Source of the DNA: Tausonia pullulans
Lineage: Eukaryota; Basidiomycota; Tremellomycetes; Cystofilobasidiales; Mrakiaceae
DNA length: 64,000 nt
Assembly: GCA_951802195.1 (NCBI GenBank)
Contig: OX637626.1
Location: 1,054,001-1,118,000 of the forward strand
Direction: 5' to 3'
The notes beneath the pieces are model-generated. The model was not told the origin of the DNA and did not search any database. It saw only the letters and a program-made list of their open reading frames with translations. Made by a program: the position numbers and the translations under genes. Of the stretch, positions 30,568 to 43,658 are shown one piece after another. Position 1 is the first letter of the stretch, and each line of letters begins with the position of its first letter.

Positions 30568-31932
30568 ATGCCAGCAAGCACTTCTCTCATCGCACGCTAC
30601 GGTCAGCATCGTTCCATCCAGATGTCCTCGTTCATCCCGGCCGCTTCTGACCTCTGAGCTCTCCTTCCACCCCAGGCATCCGCGTCCCGCTCGTCCTGGC
30701 TCCCATGGCAGGGGCGTCTGGCGGCCTCCTGGCCGGATCGGTCTCGAAAGCTGGCGGGCTTGGCTTCGTCGCCTGGACCCGTACGTGCTTCTCCCTGCCT
30801 CCTCACCAAGCCCTCACCCACTCGAAACGTTCTCGGTCTCACCATCTCCTTCCGCAGCTGGACCTGCCGCCCCACTCGCTACCCAACTCGCCCTTGCCCG
30901 CCAAACCGCCGGCTCCTCTACTACTCCACTAGGTGTCGGTCTCCTTTGCTGGGCGCTGGACGCGCGCGGCCAAGACGGCCAAGACGCGCTCGACGTCGTC
31001 GTCGCTGCCGAGGACGTCCGTGCCGTCTGGCTGTTTGCGGGCGAATGGAAGCGATTCGTGAGAGAGATCCGTAGAAGGGAGGAGGAGAGAGGGACCGAGA
31101 AGGGGAGGAGAAAGGATGTTTGGCTGCAAGTGGGGACAATGGAGCAGGCAAGGGAGGCGTTGGAGAGTCGCGAGGTCGACGTGCTTGTCGTCCAGGGTTC
31201 GTTCCTCCTTCTCCTTCGCTCGAGGTCATCTCTTCCGGTCTGAACGCGCCGTCCCATCTCAATCTCCAGGCTCTGAAGCAGGCGGCCATGGTCTCATCGC
31301 CTCCAGACCCCTCGACACTCTTCTCCCCCAAGTCGTCCAGCTTGCGGCGACCTCATCGACGCCTGTTCCCGTCATTGGAGCAGGGGGTCTAATGACAGGA
31401 GCCGACCTTGCGCATGTGCTGAGCCTCGGAGCGGCAGGAGGGGTAATGGGGACGCGTTTCTTGACGACGAGGGAGGCGACGTACCCAAAGGCGAAGAAGC
31501 AGGCTGTCGCGCAGGCTGGGCTGCAGCACGAGGAGCAGGGGAAGGACAAACAGCCTGCGACGGGAAGAAGCGTCGCTTGGGACCGGGCGGGCAATGTTCC
31601 TTGGCCCGGTGCGGTGTCTCTTTCTTCTCCATCTTCACAGGATCTCGACGCACTGACGCTCTCGCTCGCCCGCCTATGCAGAGGGCTACGACGGCAGAGC
31701 ACTCCTCAATCGTACCGCGTCCGACTACGCCGCTCTCTCGTCCAACGGCAACGGCCAAGCCGAGCTCGCCAACCTTCGAGCGCGGTTCAAGCAAGCTGTG
31801 ACTCAGGGCAACCTCGACCAGTCCGTCGTTTGGGCAGGCGTCGGCGCCGGCCAGGTGAGGGAGATTCAGAGTGCGGAGGATGTAGTTCGTGAGGTTGAGG
31901 AGGCCTTCGAGGAGGCACTCGGGCGGGCCTGA
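30568..31932 (+). CDS. Nitronate monooxygenase (2-nitropropane dioxygenase family)
   Basis: FMN enzyme that oxidises alkyl nitronates such as propionate-3-nitronate, usually a detoxification role. Exon 1 encodes MPASTSLIARY and joins to GIRVPLVLAPMAGASGG, the family start with the PMAG flavin-site motif, then GSVSKAGGLGFVAW. Later exons give VLVVQGSEAGGHG, VPVIGAGGLMTGADLAHVLS and GAAGGVMGTRFLTTREATY, the phosphate-binding and barrel-closing parts. The protein ends VEEAFEEALGRA at TGA 31930-31932. Confidence 0.88.
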
Positions 31933-32245
31933 GATGCAGTATGCATGCGTGCTGGGGCTTATTTCTATGCGATGAAGGCTCATCCCATCTCCGGGCACGG
32001 ATCGCTCGCTGCGGGACGCTTGCGTCATGCGAGCACAGATGGGGCAGCTGTGTCGAACGTCCGCAGCCAGCGAGAGGGCGGGAGCAATGAGAGAGACAGG
32101 CCGGGGCGGGGTCCGCCGCTGTCAGTGCGCGCCCCAACCAACCCGTTGCCCCCCTCCACCACCAAGCCACTCGCCGCCTCACGCTTCCTCCAGGCAATCC
32201 TCACCTACTCACCCACTCACATCTTCAACTCCGAAACCGACAGTC
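31933..32245. other. Intergenic, acyl-CoA synthetase promoter side
   Basis: 313 bp between two same-strand genes. C-rich on the plus strand from 32120. No RNA gene or reading frame supported. Confidence 0.45.
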
Positions 32246-35200
32246 ATGCCCAAGCAGGCCTCCATTCCGACCAAGGAGGACAAGACCATCCGCCGGTCGC
32301 ACCTCAGCCCGGATGCCCTCGTGACCCAACCCAACCTCGGCGCCGACCACGACATCCAGACAGTCTACGATGGTGGGGCCTGCCCTCTGGCGATGCTCCC
32401 CTACCCCTTCCCCCTCCCCCCCCTCCCCCCCGGCCTTCCCTGCTGACAACGGCGATGTCTCTCCCTCAGTCTTCCCTACGCTCGCGAAGCGGCACGGCGA
32501 CAAGCACGCCGCGGGATACCGTGACGTCGTTGCCGTCGTCGAGGAGGAAAAGGAGGTCTCCAAGATTGTCGAGGGCAAGGAGGTCAAGGAGAAGAAGACG
32601 TGGAAGTAGTGAGTCTTCTCTCTTGCCTCAGGCAGCATGTTGGCCCAGGTATGGGCGGGAGCGATGCCGCCTCTTGGCATCCCAGATGAGAGGGGTTTGG
32701 TTCAGTCAAGGGATCCGCGACAAGGCGCGCCCCCGCTCTCCCGCCCGCCGTCACCTATGTTGGCGTTCTGTCTCTGGTCTGGGTCCCGTCGATCTCCCGG
32801 CATGGTCTCCCTGCATCGCACACCCGTCCATCCCTCCCACCCTTCCTCTCTCGCGTCCCGCGCGTCCAGACCCCTCTCTGCTCGCTGCAGACCTTCCCTC
32901 GCTGCTACCCCACCGGTTCCTTTCCAAACGGGGGCGGTCCGACGAGAGGGCCGACGGCCGGGCCCGAGGACATCCTGCGGCCCGCCTTCTCTCGCTTCCT
33001 CTCTTCCTTCTCTCCCTTCCTCAATGCACGGCCCCTGTCCGTCATCGGAACACACATAAACACACAGAGTCACACGACGACTTTCCCAAACCTTACTTGC
33101 CGGACTGCTTACTCGCGCTCCTTGTCCTCCAGCTTCACCCTCTCGGATTACAAGTACCTCAGCTACAACGAGCTCTTCCGGCGCATCGAGGAGGTCGGCT
33201 CAGCCCTCCAGCACCTCGGTCTCAAGGAAGGATCCCGCGTGAGCGTCTACGCCGAGACCTCGTGCGTGCAGTCAATGTTCTGGCTTTCTGGACCCAAATC
33301 GTTCTCGCTGATGTCTCGATTCATACATCCCGTTCTGACAGGGTCAATTGGCAGATTGCCGCCCACGGATGCACGCGCGCCCTTCTCCCCATTACCACCG
33401 CTTACCCGACGCTTGGCGTTTCGGGTAGGTCGCCGTCATGCTCCCTTGCTTGCTTCGAACTCAAAGCAATTGACACCGTCGCTCTTCCTCCGCCCTCTAG
33501 GTCTCGCCCACTCGCTCACCGAACCCGAGGTCCAGGCCGTCTTTACCAACGCCGCCCTCCTCCCGACTCTCCAGACAGTCATCTCCAAGGGCGCCAAAGA
33601 GGGCGCAAACGAGGATAAGGAGGCCGGAGGCAGGAATGTCCGGTTCATCATCTATGATGGAGAGTGCAAGGACCAGGTGCATGGTCGGCTTGGGTCTCGA
33701 TCCGCTCATTCGCTTTCCGAGACTCGTCTAACTTTTGTTTCAATCCTATTAGGCCATGCTCGACGAGTTCAAGCAGGTTCTCGAGGAGCGTGGCGGTCAA
33801 ATCCTCACTTTTGACGCCCTCCGCAAGCTCGGAGCTGAGCACCCTGGCAACTTTGAGAAGAAGCCCTCGAGGGATGACATCTTCTGCATCATGTACACCT
33901 CGGTACGTCTCTCTATCCATCCCATCGTTGGCGAAAGACGGTTAGCGTTGACGCTGAAGTGCGCATTTTCAGGGCTCCACCGGTGCTCCCAAGGGTGTCG
34001 TCCTCTCCCACGGCAACATCATCTCGTCGCGTTCGTTCTTGCCCCTCGCTCTTCCTCTCCCGTACAAGCGCTGACTTGTCTTCTGCTTACTCCCTAGTCG
34101 GTGGAACTTGCAAGCTCCTCACTCCTATCGTCAAAAAGGAGGACACCTTCCTCGCATTCCTCCCGCTCTCGCACATCCTTGAGATGCTCGTCGAGCTCAC
34201 CTTTTACACCATGGGCATCCGTATTGGCTACGGAGGTGTCAAGACGCTCACCGATGCCTCGGTTCGCAACTGCGTTGGCGACCTCAAGGCCTACAAGCCC
34301 TCCATCATCGTCGGAGTCCCCGCTATCTTTGAGACCATCCGCAAGGGAATTGTCTCTAAGATCAACGCCGCCTCGCCCGTCGCTAGGGGTGTTTTCAACT
34401 TGGCGTTCAGTCTCAAGAAGAACATCCCGGCCCTCGGAGGTATCTCCGATGCCGTCGTCTTTAACAAGGTCGCTGAAGCGACCGGTGGCCGGCTCCGCAT
34501 CGCCATGAACGGAGGCTCGGCCCTCAGCAAGGTTTGCCCTATCGCCCTTCTATCTCGAGATGCATGTATTCTGACCCAGCGTGCGCTCGCGAATTCACAG
34601 CCTACTCAGGAGTTCCTCTCGACTGCTCTCATGACCGTCCTTCAGGGCTACGGACTCACCGAGACGTGCGGCATGGCCAGCATCCTCGTCCCCGAGTTCT
34701 GGAATGTGCGTGGCCGCCGTCGTTCTACTGCTCTCCTGGCCGGGCGCTGACGGGCTCCATTCTACTTGCCCCACAGTACCAGACCGTTGGTGTCCCCGTT
34801 CCTTCCGTCGAGATCAAGCTTCAGGGTGCGTCTCCTCCTCTGCCCCCTTCCCCACCCCCCTTGGCTGTTGGCTCATCCTCTCGCTGCAGACTACCCCGAC
34901 GCTGGCTACTTCAACTCGAACAAGCCTCATCCGCAGGGTGAGGTCCTCCTCCGCGGAGGCTCCGTCTTCAAGAACTACTTCAAGCGGCCCGATCTTGATG
35001 CCGAGTCCTTCACTGAGGACGGCTGGTTCAAAACGGGCGACATTGGCCAATGGAACGCCGACGGCACGCTCTCCCTCATTGACCGGATCAAGAACCTCAT
35101 CAAGCTCAGCTCGGGCGAATACATCGCGCTTGAGTCGCTCGAATCCGTCTACAAGGGCGCCAATGGTCGGTGCCTCACCAGTGGTTTGTTCGCTTGGTCC

Positions 35201-35594
35201 TCGCTGACGATGGCTTGCTTCCCCAGTCCTCAACAACCTCTGCGTCTACGCCAACTCGGACTGCAACCGCCCCCTCGCCATCGCCACAACACACGAGGCC
35301 AACCTCCGACACTTCCTGAAGGGCCAGGCCAACATCTCCGACGCCGATTCGCGCCCTCTCGAGCAACTGACGACAGACCCTAAGGTTCTCAAGGAGGTCC
35401 TCAAGCACGTCAACGAGGTCGGCAAGCGCAACGGCCTTAAGGGGCCCGAGACGCTCTCGGGCATCCTCCTCGACGCCGAGGAGTGGACCCCGGAGAACGG
35501 CCTCGTCACGGCGGCGCAAAAGCTCAACCGGCATGCGATCATCAAGAAGCATAAGAAGGAGATCGACGAGCTCATCAAGAAGAACTCGTCGTGA
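32246..35594 (+). CDS. Long-chain-fatty-acid-CoA ligase
   Basis: Activates long-chain fatty acids to acyl-CoA via an acyl-AMP, feeding lipid synthesis or beta-oxidation; most like fungal FAA1/FAA4-type enzymes. Exon 1 reads MPKQASIPTKEDKTIRRSHL; a long intron (about 32610-33130) precedes FTLSDYKYLSYNELFRRIEE. The AMP-binding motif YTSGSTGAPKGVVLSHGN is split by an intron after YTS. LPLSHILEMLVELTFY, GYGLTETCGMASIL, DGWFKTGDIGQW and DRIKNLIKLSSGEYIALE are the other conserved AMP-forming signatures. The C-terminus AQKLNRHAIIKKHKKEIDEL ends at TGA 35592-35594. About nine exons. No targeting signal is evident. Confidence 0.92.
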
Positions 35595-35848
35595 ACGCCT
35601 CTCGGCGCTCTTGGCTCACTGGACACCTTCTCTGCTTCACCTCGTCACGGGACACATCTTCCCGCTTAGGTCTCGTTATCGCTCCTTTGTTCGCTCATCC
35701 GCTGCCCTCCACCACCACGTCCCTTAATTAAACTGGCTTCTTGCACACACATATACACACTCCCCTCAAGTTGGCCCCAAGTTGGCCCCTTACTAATCGA
35801 ATCACCTCGAGTGTCCCGGCGTCCTCTCAGCAGGTTGGACACACCTTC

Positions 35849-36600
35849 TCAGTGAAACTTGATACGCGAGAAGACTTTGAGGAACTCGCCATCCTCGGGC
35901 TTCCAAAAGAGAGAAAAGATAAGATAAAGGAAAGAAAAAAAAAAGGAGGGGGGAGGGGGGGTCGACAGGCAAGCAGGCAGCGAGAGAGACGAGTCACATC
36001 AACCAACCCCTTCACCCTCGCGACTGACCATCCGTTTAGTCCCTACCTCAACACTCACCAGCCAGATCGGCTGCTCCAGCCTCGGCGCCGGAGACTGGGG
36101 CAAAGAGGAAGCTACGAAGTAAAAACAAAGACGAAAAGAAAACGGAGACTTGGGGCCATCAGAAGAGTCGAAGACGCCGTCATGGACACGGACGGACATA
36201 CCAAAGAAAGATCTCGAGCGAGTCGGGGCCGGCAAGTTGTGGGAGACAGGACTGCAGGAAGCGGATGGAGCGGACAGACGGACAGGCAGCTAAAGGTGGG
36301 GATGGAGAATGCGAGGGAACGCACCTAACATTGTGTTGCAGATGTTCGTCCGCAGCGTACTGTTGGATAGGCTCGAAGGTACAAAGACGTTGATGTTGAT
36401 TCTCATGCTGACGGTGATGTAAGGAAGGGCCATCAGAAGGTCAGGTGTTGCGGTCAGCGACGTGCATGGGTCCACATATCGATTCGGCCATAGAGGGAGC
36501 GTCAAGGAGCGCGACTCCGCGAGAGGGAGACTCACTCAGCGAAGACGTCTGCATGTAGACGAAAGAAAACGATGTAACCCCACCGAGAACCCCTCATCAA
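35849..36600 (-). CDS. Possible small multi-exon gene, unidentified
   Basis: Four minus-strand segments join with canonical GT-AG borders and matching phases. They encode HENQHQRLCTFEPIQQY with AADEHLQHNV, then SPVSHNLPAPTRSRSFFG, then ASSLPQSPAPRLEQPIWL, then PEDGEFLKVFSRIKFH and a TGA at 35849-35851. Polypyrimidine tracts and CAG acceptors precede each. The 5' end is unresolved: a microexon near 36530-36545 and a strong GTACGT donor near 36680 suggest more upstream exons. I do not recognise the product. It could instead be a spliced noncoding RNA. Confidence 0.35.
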
Positions 36601-37585
36601 GTATATATGAGCAAAGCTCGCCCGAAAGAGAAAGAATCGAGCACTCTTGAGGACGGCCGTGATGATCAAATGCATCAATACGTACTACTCCTTGAGACTG
36701 GCAGAGCGGGAAAGGCTCGAGGAAGGTTAGGCATACCCTGTGGGACGGGACGGGCATGCGGTGAATGGGCGAAGCGGCGAGGGATGGGTGGGATGATGGT
36801 GATCGGTGGGAGGACGAGCAGTCTCGCCTGCGGTTCTCTCCTTGTGATCAACGTCCTACGTGCGCCACAAGCCTGTTCGCTTGCGCCCTTATTATTTGTT
36901 ACGCTCTCTTCGGACAAGGGAAATGCTTAGTTGCAAGCTGGAATTACATGGAGCCGTGATTGATTTGAGTCTTTCATTCATTGTCCATGCCAGAACGTCG
37001 AACGTCGAGGATGAGTCTCGTCGGCAAACGTCAAGAGCCCGACTGTCGGGATCGCCACCTCGGATGTGCGCGCGCCTGGCCACAGTCTCGCCTGCGCTCC
37101 TGCGCCCCCGACCCTGTCTTTTTACTCGACGTGCTTCGGATGATTTGTGTAGGTCACCTGATCAGCCTCCTCTTGTCCAGCATTCCATTTTCTCCGTTCC
37201 TCCTTCCGCCACATCGTCCCATGCTCCTTGCTTCGTTATCCTTACCTCTCTGCTCATTCGTCACTTGTCTCCCACCCTTCTGCTTTCTCATCCTTGCCCT
37301 TCTGGTCCCATCTTGCTGCGGCCCTTTGATTTTTCACCTTTCTGTTCTGCGTTCTGACTATCATTTGGGCCCGACAAACCTGCTCGAGACCTTGAAGCGA
37401 GTCCATGCCACCTCCACCGATGCCCCTCTCCTCACCCATCCTCCTCAGCTCTCGACCCTTGGGCCAGTACTAACCCACCGCCCTTGAAGCACCATAATCG
37501 AAAGACTCCGCTAGAAACAGATTGCTGGGCGAGATTGAAGATTGACCACATGAAAGATACACATTAACTGACAAAGCTACCTCCT
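36601..37585. other. Mostly noncoding; nothing firm
   Basis: Upstream side of the possible small minus-strand gene and downstream side of the GH92 gene. From about 37130 the plus strand is strongly pyrimidine-rich. The stretch 37405-37480 resembles 55225-55295 by eye (shared GACCCTTGGGCCA), hinting at a diverged repeat. Confidence 0.4.
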
Positions 37586-40500
37586 TCATCGTCGCCCCCA
37601 TCGAGTTGGCCGGTCGCTCATCTCAAACAACATCTCCACATCCCGGCCATCCGTGGAGAAGATCTCCTCATGCCTTATGACCGGACGGTCCACATTCCGC
37701 CCGTTGATCGACAGACTCCGGATGTAAGGCTTGACCTCCCTGTAGGTGCCTGCGCCCGGGGCGAGAATTCGCAGGACCCGGTCGGGAAGTCTTGGCGCTG
37801 ATGAAGAGGCGTTGTGCGGCGGTGAGGGCAGGCGGACCGTGATGGACGGGAAGAGAGGAGTCGCAACGATGTATTCTTCCCCTGCGGGATTCACTTGAGG
37901 AGATAGAGAAGCATGGGATAGGTGTCAAACGTGTCCGAGGGCAGAAAGGTTGAGGACAAGTGCGACGGACCTGGATAGAAGCCGAGCGCGGAAAAGAGGA
38001 ACCACGCAGACATTTGGCCGCAATCTTCATTTCTAGGTTTGGTGTTGTCCGTCAGTCTTGGAAAGAGAGGACGTGAGAGGAAATCAAGGAGGACAGACAA
38101 ACCCCAGAAGTCCCTCTGGGCCGAGGCCATAATTCCCTTCTTCGAGCGCCACCTAATTTCGAATTTTGGCAGTAAGTCGATTGGTAGGGTGGAAAAGAGT
38201 GAGGACGGTCGAAATTCACCTGGCGCACCCGTTCTGCAGAGCGGGAAGGCGCCCCAGCCATGGAGTACAGATATGGCTGCATTCGCGACATCAGCGCGAG
38301 CCCTCCAACTGCCTCCAAGTGTCGAACGCACAATATGATGAGACGGCTCGTTAGTGTGGTCGTTGTGGCCGCCGTCAAAGTGGCGATCGAGGAAGTCGAC
38401 AAAAGCTTTCGTGCCGCCGATCAGATCGATGAGACCTGACGAAGGAGAATGTCAGAGAGGTGCCACTTTTGAATTGTGAGAACTCACCAGGGATGTCATG
38501 CACGACGTCGAACGAGTAGGCCCACCTGTAGATTCATGTTCAAAGTCAGAACCAGTCACTCCTGGAGATGGGACGGAAAACAACTCAACTGATCGCCTTC
38601 TGTCCATCCCTCCTTCTTGCCCGCCCAGCTACCGTTCGCCAATCGCGCCTCCATAAACCCGCGCTTCTTGTTCCCTAATGATGATCAAAGCGAGGAAGGT
38701 CAATCCAAGAAACCGGCAATCGCGTCAGGAGGCAGGCACTCACAGATTGAGCGATAGTTCTGCGATCGATTCGCGTACTTCCGAGCGCCGACCTCGTTCC
38801 CCATGGCAGCGCAGACGAGAGAGACGGCATGATCGTCGTAAGCATAGGCGAGCGTCCGAGAGGCGCTCTCCGTGTGCTTCATTCCAGCGGCCCGTCAGCT
38901 TGCGACGTAGAGCGTGACGTAAACAGACAGGAGGGATGTACCAGATCGTCCGCGACATAGCCTTTGGTCCGGTAGAAAGAGTCGAGACCCGCACGGACTT
39001 CGTAGCCGACGTTCTCCTCTCGATCGGCGTATCTGGTGGACGGCATGTATGAGGAATAGTCCCTGGTGCGATAGGGTATAACAACTCACTGCGTCGTCAT
39101 ATCGTGCTCAGGCGCGACGTTTGCATTTTTTAGCACGGCCTCGAGTGCCAAAGTCCGGTTCCAGCCGGTGACGTTGCGAGAAATGGCCGAGGCGATCATC
39201 GAGTCTGCATGGGTTCCAATCTGCGAGGCGAGGGTGAGCGAGCATATCATTCGTGCATGAACAGGGCCACTCACCATGATGTTTGTCTCACTGCAAGGGT
39301 TGGTCGATCAGCTATAAGGTCAAAGGAAGGACGATAACGAGAGACCCACACAATATTCTTCCACATGGGCAGCCATCCACCCTCTCGGTAGTCGTTGAGC
39401 ATGCTTGTGATCATCCCCGGAACCCGCTCGGGCGCAAAGAGGATCAACCACGGCCACTCGGCTCGGAAGGTGTCCCAGTTGCTATAGCCGCCGAAGCTTT
39501 CTCCCTCGTGAACGACGTTGTCGTAGCCCGAGTAATAGTGGCCCTCCTCCGAGGTCTCGAAGGGGTACTGGAGCGAGTGCTGTGTTCGACGAACGCAGGT
39601 CAACCAGGGTATGATGAGCGAGAAAGCTTCAGACATACCCAGAACGCGGTGTAGAAGATTCTGTGCCACTTGTCCGATCTTGGCGGAACCTTGGCCACAT
39701 CGTGCTCCTCTTCATCCTCACCAAAGGTGATTCTTCCAAGCTTCTCTCTCCACGCCTCCCGCGTCGCAGCCGCCGTCTCTTCGATACTCGTCCCATCTGG
39801 TATCTCTCTCTCCAGGTTTCTTCTCGCCTGCTCAACGCTGATGAAGCTCGTTCCTATCCGGACCTCGACCTCCTTGGTCCCCTTCTTGAATCTCGCCCAT
39901 CCAGCAATTTCCTCGCCTTCACCTAACACCTTTTCGCCCGGATGCAGTCTCGCGCCATTCGCAACCCCGTACGACTCGAAGGGCTCCGAGAAGCGGGCAA
40001 AGAAGTAGCCTGCGAAGGAGGACGCTGGGAGAGCGGACGAGAGCAGGATCGAGTCCTGCCGCTCGGGGTTGACGCCGGAGATCTCACGCGTCAAGGGGTG
40101 GATCTGGACGGAGCCGCCAAGGACCGAGGTGATGTTGGTCGAGTTGGAGGTGATGATTGTATTTCGGGTGGATTGGAGAACGATGAAGGGGGAGGAAGCG
40201 ACATTCGTCCCAAATGAGTACTTGATGTGGCCGACTCTCGAAGCTGTCGAGAAGGGTGGCGTCGGCTTCCATAAAGTATCTTCGCAATGGATTCGACTGT
40301 GGGCTCACTCGATGCATGCTCTCCCTTGATGGAACGACCCCGTCCAGCGTCCATCTTTACGCTGTAATGCGAAATTGTGGCATTCTCGTCGGCGTGCGAG
40401 AAGCGAAGGCCTCGATCCCGGAAGGCTGTTTTGACGAGTCCGAGGCCCGCATGGATGACAACTTGGCCCGATTCGCCCATCCATATGGCTGCCAAGAGTT

Positions 40501-41344
40501 GAAAAGGGAGGTGAAGGTGAGCAGTGGAAACAGAAGCTGAGCGCGAGCAACAGACCTGGCTGGTGTGTGCCTAGGAAGACCTTGAACCCTCAGCGTCTGT
40601 TCATCTTTGGCTGAAGTGAAACTTAACTCACCCTGGAACCCATGGATGAAACGATCCGTACGGTTATATGGTGTCGAGGACACGTACTTTTAACATTGAT
40701 AGATCAGCAACGATCAACGATCGACTGCTCGTTGATGTCGAGGCCAGATGACCCACATTCTCCCGCGTCTGGGCGACCCATCTCGTCATTCCGAACGGTG
40801 GAGCCGTCGAGGGGATCATTCCCCCACTCCCATTCGGCGTGTCACCCCCCGTACCAACCATGACGTCGACTAGGTCAACCCCCTCGGGCAACGGCGGTCG
40901 CGGGGATGACCGCCAGGCTGCATTTGAGAGCCAGCGAATGCACGCAAGTGGGTACAAGAGGGCTGACGAAGGGAGGAGGAAGAGCTGGGGATGGATGACT
41001 CGAGAGATCGTATGCAGGGAGAGTCGCTGGAGGAGGGAGAAGAGGAGCACGGCGAGCACGCCAAGGCTAAGGACGCGTGCCGTCGACCGCGAACGATGGA
41101 GCCTCTGGCAGGATGTCGCGATGGGGAGAGAGGAGCGGAAGTCAGATGGACGTGACTGGGCAGCTGTTCGAAGAGTGCCGTCAGGTAACGCACTCGTGCC
41201 GGCATGGTGATGGACGTCGAGGGGACATTGGTGGAACGAGGCACCCTCCCAGCCCGGCCAAGGCCGAAACGAAGGACGCGCGATCTCTCTCATGCTCTGT
41301 CTCTCTCCTTCTCTTGTAAAGCGAGAGCGAGGTTGTCGTTCCAA
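37586..41344 (-). CDS. GH92 alpha-1,2-mannosidase, membrane-anchored
   Basis: Exo-acting mannosidase family common in basidiomycetes and bacteria, trimming alpha-mannose from glycans. An N-terminal hydrophobic anchor (VLSLGVLAVLLFSLLQRLSL) precedes the family start DVMVGTGGDTPNGSGGMIPS, TAPPFGMTRWVAQTREN and TPYNRTDRFIHGFQ. Middle exons give AIWMGESGQVVIHAGLG and SFGGYSNWDTFRAEWPWL with the conserved W-D-T-F-R; later exons give IGTHADSMIASAISRN and, at the end, IRSLSINGRNVDRPVIRHEE. The stop is at 37586-37588. The start at 41344 lies only 12 bases beyond the GPI10 stop on the same strand, so a downstream ATG is also possible. Type II topology in the secretory pathway is inferred. Confidence 0.85.
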
Positions 41345-41356
41345 GTGTCATTCATG

Positions 41357-43429
41357 TCATGACGCGTCTTTCTCCTTTCCGCCTTCTACCCAACTCCAAA
41401 CGACCACCCCTCCGCGCCTCTTCTCATCATCCTGCGCCCAATCGAACCCATTCCATGCACTCCAGACCTGGCTGTAACCCTTCTCCTCCAAGATCGCCTT
41501 CACTTTCGCGCCCTCGTTGTCCTTCACCTCCTCGAGCAGAGACGCGAAGAACGCCAGATGGCTCGGCCAGGCACGGAGGCCGGGCGGGAGAGCTGCTGCG
41601 GTCGTGTTGGGTGAGGGGGGGAACGATTCGAGGAGGTATCGCGAAGGGGAGGCATAGAAGGTCGACTCCTCGGTGACGTGTTTGCGAGGCACGAGACTGT
41701 TGGTGAGGAAGGAGCCATCAATTAGTGAGAGCACGACTGCACGACAGGAAGGGTGCAGGTGTACGTCTTGGGCGGCTCGCAGGTCAGGAACCATGAAGCG
41801 GAATCGATATCCCGCCGGTGGAGATGCGACTGCCAGGGAGTCGAGTGGCACGGCATGAGGACGCCGAGGCCTGTGACGGCCGAGTTGGAGCGAATGTATT
41901 GTATGACGGAGTGCTGGGCGACGCCGTGATAGCGAGAGAGGTAGATCACGGGGCCAAGCGGGGCGAGGCAGAAGAAAGCGAGGGTCCGACGCGAGGGGAG
42001 ACGAAGGACCGACGTTCCGAAGATCATCTTGGTAGATTTTGTCGAGCATGCTACGATGGTGTTGGCGGCGAGGACGTGAAGGACGGGAAGGATTGGGTGT
42101 ATGAAGCGCCACTCCTTGTGGCCGATGATTGAGTAGACGCCGACGGTCCAGGAAGCGAGCTCGGCAAGGAGCTGAGGATTCGGGCCGTAGTGGCCAGACA
42201 AGTTCCGGTAGATGCCAATAACGGCCCACGGAATGGCAGTGGTGAGTAGAATCGGGAGCGCTTGGGTAAGATAATAGTGCCAAGGGGACGTTCCATAGAA
42301 CTCCGATGTCGGAAGGAGGAGGTTATAGGCGAAGAAGGCCAGGGCCGGAATGGAGACCGGAAGAGTCGCCGTCGCTGGTGGGGGGAAGAGCGCCGTGTCT
42401 AGGGCAGTCGATAAGAGAAGAATAGTGGACCTAGTGTCAAAGACCGGGCGATCGACTGTCAGGCAAGGAGATCAAACGCATACGACTGCCCCGCGCCAAC
42501 TTACCCAATGACGGCCGCCTCAACCGTGGCCTTGATGGCTTCACCAGTCCTCCCCCATCTGAGACAGTAAAAGACGTGATGAAGCCCGAGAAATACCCAT
42601 ATCAAAAGGTTGGTTGGCCGTAAGGTGATCGCAACGGCGCCGATCAAGAGAGAGAGCCTGCGTGGAGGACGACACCAGTCCTGGTCAATTTGATTGAACC
42701 ATTGTTGGTTAAAAGCCGGGACACACATTCGCCTCCGGGAATCTATAGGCGAAATCTTGCTAGTGGGTACCGACGGCCACCAACAAAGTGCGAGCGTCGT
42801 GAGAGTCGTCTCAACGCTGTTGGTGAAGGGCCGGATGAGGGCGTGGGCGTGGAAGAGCGACGTCAAGCTCAGCAAGAGCTGGAGACAGTCACGGATCAGT
42901 TATCACACTATCCAGTAATCCTATCAGGCTGTACACACGGCGGTCGGCGCGACATGGGCTCCAAAATGGCGGTACGCAAGGCGATAAGTCGATGCGTCGC
43001 ATACGGCGGCGATGGCGGCCATCACGACCTTGGGCGCTAGCGTCTGATGCACACAGCAGTTCGTCAGCTCCTTCCATATCGTTTCACTGAATTAGGACTT
43101 ACGAGGAGTCCTTCTTCCAAGTGCAGTCGCTGAAGTATCCAGTACACGACCGCCCAGACTCCGACCCAACCTCCACCTCGCAGCCGCCCCTCCGACATCC
43201 ATGCCCAGCTGCCCAACTCCTCAACGAGATCATTAAACCGCCATTCCCACGTGAGGTGACCGTAGCCGAAGATCCGGGCGTGGGCCGGCTCGAGCGACTG
43301 CCAGGTCTCGTCCGGCTGGAAGGGGGTGCGCGTCACGAGCGCGAGGGGGAGCCGGACGAGGAGAAATGCAAGGAGGAAAGGGCCGAGGACCGAGTTGCGC
43401 CCGGCTCTACTCGATTCTGATGCTGCCAT
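41357..43429 (-). CDS. GPI10: GPI mannosyltransferase GPI10 / PIG-B
   Basis: ER membrane enzyme of the PIG-B family that adds the third mannose to the GPI anchor core, using dolichol-phosphate mannose. The start MAASESSRAGRNSV at 43429 leads into the first membrane segment and the luminal loop TRTPFQPDETWQSLEPAHAR, FGYGHLTWEW, whose PDE(x)WQSLE and GHLTWEW motifs are diagnostic. Later exons contain HALIRPFTNSVETTLTTLAL, LTASFVIGRP-type loops and HKEWRFIHPILPVLHVLAA, another family hallmark. It ends SWVEGGKEKDAS at 41357. Divergent from the dioxygenase gene across 229 bp. Same-strand neighbour of GH92, another mannose-handling gene. Confidence 0.9.
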
Positions 43430-43658
43430 GTGTGCAGACCTGTGTGGGGTTCCGAATTACTACCAAGCGTTGGTCGTCGAAGGAGGACGATAGCTGAGAG
43501 GAGGAGGAAGCCGAGCTGCGCACGGATCGGCAACCCTTCCTCTCGGTCTCTCGCTCCTCTCCTTCTTGACTTCCTTCGCCCACCACCCTCCCTCCCTCTT
43601 CCTCCCCCTTTCGTTCTTCCTCTCTCTCTCAACTCGCACTCCTTATTTACCCTCATTC

